From positions 1 through 64,000 of the forward strand of contig DASYKS010000114.1 of the NCBI GenBank assembly GCA_035995205.1: a DNA stretch of 64,000 nt, in the 5' to 3' direction. The translations under genes and the position numbers were made by a program. Origin of the DNA: DASYKS01 sp035995205. Its GTDB lineage: Bacteria > Acidobacteriota > Thermoanaerobaculia > Multivoradales > UBA5704. This document shows positions 60,639 to 64,000 of this stretch, piece after piece. Within the stretch, counting starts at the first letter, position 1. Each line of letters opens with the position of its first letter. Below the pieces are notes generated by a model that ran no database searches, was not told the DNA's origin, and saw only the letters and a program-made list of their open reading frames with translations.

Positions 60639-61649
60639 TCAGCTCCCAGGAACCGTGTACGAGGCCGACCAGACGTAAGAGCCGTTCGCGTCGCTCGGGA
60701 TCGTGCAGGAGGTCTGGTCCTTTTGGCCGATCTGGAAAGGACCGTTCATGATCGGGCAATCGCAAGTGACGGGCGTGCCGTTCTTCGGAGCTCCGGTCGT
60801 CCCCGCCTGATACTTGCAAGGCGCGGTCATGCATCCCGCGTAAGGGCCGGGGGGTGTCGTGCAGTCATAGCTGCCCAGCGGATATTCCGGTTGCATCGCG
60901 AAACTGAAGGTGGAAATCAGGTCTGCGTTGGGGTAGAGCGAGGCCTGAGGATTCGCCGCGCTCTGGTTCTTGATGTACTGGCACACCGGGGCCTCTGGCA
61001 GATCGCCGCAAGTGGACTTCTTGCCGTCGGAGCCGCAGGTCGTGATGTTGGCGCAGCCTGAGCCGTCCGCCCCGCAAGCTTGCACGGTCGGATTGGTGCT
61101 GCCGTAGACGGTCTGGTTGTAGGCGCCGAAGTTGAGGATGCCGTTGATGTCCACAAAGGAGTGGCCCGTGTACGCCTGACAGGTGCAGTGGGCGGTATCC
61201 CCGTCGACCGTACAGGAGAGCACCTGATTCTTGTTCGGATGCCTCCCCGTCGGGTTCGGCGGACCGGAGAAGAAGCAGAGCGCGTAGGTGGCGCTGCTGC
61301 AATAGAGCATGTTGGTCGAAGTCACCGCACCGCCTTTCGGCTCGCCGGGAATGATCACGTCCGCCTCGGCCGGTCCGTAGGGTGTGGTCCAGCAGGGCGG
61401 GGCTTCGGCGTTGGAGGTGTTGCTGCAGTTGCTTCCGCAAGGGGGCGGGGGCGCGCACTGCTGGTTCGAGGTGGAAGCGGTTTGGGCGGCGGGCGCCGGA
61501 GCGGCCGCGGGGGCGGTTTCCTTCGCCGCGGGCTCGGCCTCAGGGGCTTTCTCCTCGCAGGCCGAGAGGAACGGGAGGGCGGCGAACAGAGCCACCCCCC
61601 AAAGCTGCCGAAGCCCGAAGCCCTTTGCGAGTCGATGCGGAGCGCTCAT
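60639..61649 (-). CDS. Cys-rich lipoprotein
   Basis: A 336-residue lipoprotein: the signal core LWGVALFAALPF is followed by the lipobox LSAC, so the Cys would be lipidated. A long Ala/Pro/Glu linker follows. The remainder carries about twenty Cys, often as CxC or in short loops (CAPPPPCGSNCSN, CTCQAYTG, TCDCP), probably many disulfides. I know no named family; it could be a surface adhesin or stress-exposed binding protein. ATG 61649 is chosen because 14 residues upstream add only a poor n-region. It is convergent with lhr. Confidence 0.8.
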   Translation of the reverse strand: MSAPHRLAKGFGLRQLWGVALFAALPFLSACEEKAPEAEPAAKETAPAAAPAPAAQTASTSNQQCAPPPPCGSNCSNTSNAEAPPCWTTPYGPAEADVIIPGEPKGGAVTSTNMLYCSSATYALCFFSGPPNPTGRHPNKNQVLSCTVDGDTAHCTCQAYTGHSFVDINGILNFGAYNQTVYGSTNPTVQACGADGSGCANITTCGSDGKKSTCGDLPEAPVCQYIKNQSAANPQASLYPNADLISTFSFAMQPEYPLGSYDCTTPPGPYAGCMTAPCKYQAGTTGAPKNGTPVTCDCPIMNGPFQIGQKDQTSCTIPSDANGSYVWSASYTVPGS

Positions 61650-61763
61650 GGATGGTTCTCCCCCCAGCGAAAGAGCGAGGCGGCCGGCCACCTCGGCTCG
61701 GTGAACTGTCGAACGGTATGAACAGCGTCGATCTTAACGGCTTGGACGCTACAATCGCTCGCC

Positions 61764-62468
61764 ATGCCCATCACGAATCGCCCGCTCAAAGTCCTCCTCT
61801 TCGGCGCCACCGGCTCGGCCGGGGGCAGCACGCTGCGCGTCTGTCTCGCGGCTCCGTCCGTCACGGAAGTCCGCGCCATCGTGCGCCGGCCGCCGGAGCT
61901 GGATGAAAGGATCGACCGCGAAAAGCTGCGCGTGATCCTCCACTCCGATTTTCTCGACTACTCCGCGGTGGAAGAAGCGTTCTCCGGGGTCGACGCCTGC
62001 CTTTACTGCCTCGGCATCTCGGTCACACAGGTCTCGGGCGAGCCGGAATATCGAAAGATCACCCACGATTTCGCCCTCGCCGCCGCGCGGATGTTGAAGG
62101 CGAAGAGCCCGGAGGGGGTCTTCCACTTCGTCAGCGGCCAATCCGCGAGCCTCGACAGCCGGATGATGTGGGCGCGGGTAAAAGCCGAAACCGAGCGCGA
62201 CCTCCTGGCGCTCGACCCGAACACCTGCTGCTGGCGCCCGGCCGCGATCGACGGCATCCCTTCGAAAAGCGAGCCGTGGCTCTACAAAGTGTTTCGTCCG
62301 CTGTACCCCCTGCTGAGCCCGATCCGCAGCTTGTACATCTCAGGGAAGGATCTCGGGAAGGCGATGCTTCAAGGGACGCAGGAAAACCTGCGCGGCCAGG
62401 TGATCGATAACCGCGGGATTCGCGATCTGGCGGATCGTTCGGGGGCGCCCCCTTCAGTTCGGCCGTAG
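61764..62468 (+). CDS. NAD(P)-binding atypical short-chain dehydrogenase
   Basis: A 234-residue protein of the NAD(P)H-binding, NmrA/HTATIP2-like group. VLLFGATGSAGGSTLRVCL is the dinucleotide-binding loop and CLYCLGISVTQ follows the fourth strand. The Ser-Tyr-Lys catalytic set is not clear (FVSGQSASLDSRMMWARVKA has Ser and Lys but no Tyr in the usual place), so it may be a sensor or a reductase of unusual type. Its last 15 bases overlap the end of the convergent XRE regulator gene. Confidence 0.82.
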   Translation: MPITNRPLKVLLFGATGSAGGSTLRVCLAAPSVTEVRAIVRRPPELDERIDREKLRVILHSDFLDYSAVEEAFSGVDACLYCLGISVTQVSGEPEYRKITHDFALAAARMLKAKSPEGVFHFVSGQSASLDSRMMWARVKAETERDLLALDPNTCCWRPAAIDGIPSKSEPWLYKVFRPLYPLLSPIRSLYISGKDLGKAMLQGTQENLRGQVIDNRGIRDLADRSGAPPSVRP

Positions 62469-63296
62469 GCTCGCATCCAGGGCGAGCCACAGGTTTTCGT
62501 CGAGAGGTTCGGATTCGATGGCGTCGCCCCGGGTCCAGGCATCTCTCGCTTGCTCGAAGGCGTCTTCGGCACCGGGCAAGTCGCCGAGCCGTTTTCGGGC
62601 ACTTCCCACAAATCCCCAGGCGTAGGACCGGAGGCGCCACCGCGTCCAGGGCGATCCGCCGGGCATCTCGGCGACCTGGACCGCCAGCTCGGCGAAATCG
62701 AGGGCGGCGACCGCACCGCACTTCTCTTCGATGCTCGCCTTGCAGAGCAGCTCGCAGAAGGCCCAGGTCTGGTACTCCTTACCGTTGGCGATCACATAGC
62801 GGCGATGCTCCACGGGGATCTCTTGAAACCGTTGCCAGGCGCTCGCCGCGGAGGCGCGTGCCTCGGCGGGCGGTGGTGGCGGCGGCATGCCCGAGACCTC
62901 GAACAGAATGGCGAGCGCCGCCTTCATGGCTTCGGAAAGCTCGGTGGTCAATTCCATCACCAGGTTGCGGAGCGCGATGCGGTCGCTTTTCGACGGCTTC
63001 TGGTCGATCGCCGCGATCTCTGCTTCTGTCCAATCCCTGCGCCCGATTACGGTCTGGCGAAAGACTCCGAGCAGGAGGCCGAGCCGAGCCGGGGACACCC
63101 CCGCGGTCGCCGCCATCCGTCGCAGCGTACGGTCGCGGGGCATGCGCTCCCCGGTCTCGTAGCGCGAGACGTCCCGCTGATCGATGCCCAAAGCTTTCGC
63201 GAATTCCCGCTGGTCCATCCGTCGAAAAGCGCGCAGGAAAACGACCGTCAGGCGGACGACCTCTGCCTCCAGCGCATCGGCTTCTTCTTCGGTCAT
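62454..63296 (-). CDS. XRE-family regulator with helical C-terminal domain
   Basis: A 280-residue protein. Residues 20-75 are an XRE helix-turn-helix (RMDQREFAKALGIDQRDVSR, then YETGERMPRDRTLRRMA). The rest is helical (LRSYAWGFVGSARKRLGDLP, then GAEDAFEQARDAW), resembling TPR repeats that bind peptides or partners. A Pro stretch lies near residue 150. ATG 63296 is preferred, since the earlier starts add unrelated sequence. No target operon is adjacent except possibly itself. Confidence 0.85.
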   Translation of the reverse strand: MTEEEADALEAEVVRLTVVFLRAFRRMDQREFAKALGIDQRDVSRYETGERMPRDRTLRRMAATAGVSPARLGLLLGVFRQTVIGRRDWTEAEIAAIDQKPSKSDRIALRNLVMELTTELSEAMKAALAILFEVSGMPPPPPPAEARASAASAWQRFQEIPVEHRRYVIANGKEYQTWAFCELLCKASIEEKCGAVAALDFAELAVQVAEMPGGSPWTRWRLRSYAWGFVGSARKRLGDLPGAEDAFEQARDAWTRGDAIESEPLDENLWLALDASLRPN

Positions 63297-63605
63297 GGCG
63301 TCTCCCCGCGCCGCATGGTAGTACCTGAGGGGCATTTGTGGCGAAAATTCACGCGCGCCCACCTTGGATTCTCGGACCCGACACGCGCTCCCGAAGGCTT
63401 TCCGCTTCGGGATTGCCTCTCGGCCCGCTAGGGTTCGACCCGATCTACGCTGTTCCAAAACGGAAAGAAGGTGAGGCCCGCGAAGCCTCACCCTCGAAAC
63501 GGCTAACGGCGACGACGATTCGATCTCGGTTGGTTCGTCAGGTGTGCGGTGCCTGCAGGCCGCGGGAGCTCCCTTTGGACGGTGCGCACGGCACACCCTG
63601 CGAGA
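63297..63605. other. Non-coding stretch between XRE regulator and terminal gene
   Basis: About 310 bp without a supported gene. It should contain the regulator's promoter, although no clear -35/-10 pair is visible. The terminator-like hairpin at 63470-63492 lies inside it. Confidence 0.5.
63470..63492 (-). terminator. Rho-independent-type hairpin after the coiled protein gene
   Basis: On the minus strand GGTGAGGC and GCCTCACC form a perfect 8-bp stem with a 7-base loop, followed by TTCTTTCCGTTTT. It is 114 bp past the stop of the gene at 63606. Confidence 0.6.
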
Positions 63606-63971
63606 TCAGACTTCCGGTGCGGGCTTCACCTCCTTCTTTTTACGGCCACGCTTGGCCCGGTGCTCGGAGCGGACGTTGAAGCTTTCGAGGAGCGGGTTGG
63701 CGAAGCCGTAGTGCGATCGGGCAGCCGCCGCGAGAAGGCGGAACGCCGCGCCCGCCTTTTTGTTCTGCTGCTGGCGCAGAATCACCAGATCCGTGAGCTT
63801 GGCGCGCAGCATCTGAATGCTCTCCTGAGAGGTTCGGAGGGCATCGACCTGCTGCCGGATCTCGGCGAGGTGCCCTTCGCCGCCAGGGATGTTGGGGGCC
63901 AACTCCTGGATGTTTTGTACCGCGACGTCGCACTGGTTGATACGGTTGGCAAAACTGGTGTCTCTCAACAT
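63606..63971 (-). CDS. Small helical protein with basic tail, unknown
   Basis: A 121-residue protein. Residues 1-75 look like two or three amphipathic helices, probably a coiled coil (EIRQQVDALRTSQESIQMLR). The short central motif ARSHYGFANPLLESF is followed by a very basic end (KRGRKKKEVKPAPEV). It begins at ATG 63971 with AGGAGAAG ahead. The basic tail suggests nucleic-acid contact, but I do not recognise a family. Confidence 0.7.
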   Translation of the reverse strand: MLRDTSFANRINQCDVAVQNIQELAPNIPGGEGHLAEIRQQVDALRTSQESIQMLRAKLTDLVILRQQQNKKAGAAFRLLAAAARSHYGFANPLLESFNVRSEHRAKRGRKKKEVKPAPEV

Positions 63972-64000
63972 GTCCTTCTTCTCCTTGTAGAAAACGGACC

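Overview
This is a high-GC, gene-dense bacterial chromosome segment. Its mix fits a soil or wetland Acidobacteriota of the Thermoanaerobaculia type: outer-membrane beta-barrel proteins, M14 and gluzincin peptidases fused to other domains, sigma-54 regulation, caspase/CHAT proteins, many toxin-antitoxin pairs and DUF4388 signalling proteins. A myxobacterium-like host is the main alternative. The assignment is inferred from gene content only; no rRNA gene is present. No prophage, IS element or CRISPR array was seen.

Layout. 1-3.6 kb: the end of an unknown gene, a Panacea-type toxin-antitoxin pair, a helical-repeat protein and dodecin. 3.7-15.2 kb: a PAS-PAS-GGDEF-EAL c-di-GMP protein, an exported peptidase/propeller/barrel protein, a CDGSH protein, a flippase-like membrane protein, a class V aminotransferase, an SGNH hydrolase, a VapBC-like pair, an FAD monooxygenase and a MOSC protein. 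15.2-25 kb: a minus-strand block with a membrane protein, an M14 peptidase, a sigma-54 response regulator and its sensor kinase (with a good -24/-12 promoter in front), then an outer-membrane barrel protein. 25-28.3 kb: ComF, a small barrel, a TlpA thioredoxin, HflX and tRNA-Ala(GGC).

28.3-33.3 kb is an accessory island that is visibly more A+T-rich at its start. It holds a two-gene Kiwa (KwaAB) anti-phage system beside the tRNA, an orphan FitA-like antitoxin, a DUF4143 ATPase, a decayed 42-bp repeat gene, and a 59-codon RiPP precursor (double-Gly leader, five-Cys core) with no modification enzyme nearby. 33.4-40.7 kb carries a fused MFS/spermidine-synthase-like protein, then a signalling run (CheY, GAF, DUF4388-GAF) and a frameshifted patatin. 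40.7-41.2 kb is a gene graveyard.

41.9-45.8 kb is an operon around a secreted caspase: a TPR protein broken by an in-frame TGA, the caspase, a frameshifted exported protein and a DUF4384 protein. 49.0-53.5 kb is a second caspase-fold operon: a membrane-anchored CHAT protein with a periplasmic tail, overlapped by a secreted CsgG-like protein. Between them lie a TacAT pair, an aldo/keto reductase and a broken repeat protein. 53.7-64 kb: a TetR regulator with hydrolase, an AbrB/PIN pair, full-length Lhr helicase, a Cys-rich lipoprotein, an SDR-like protein, an XRE regulator and a small coiled protein.

Several otherwise conserved genes are split by single-base indels (patatin, the 43.7-45.0 kb protein, a YgiT-like antitoxin, the 48 kb repeat protein, the 42-bp repeat gene). 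Either this accessory DNA is decaying or the assembly carries indel errors; read-level checking would settle which.
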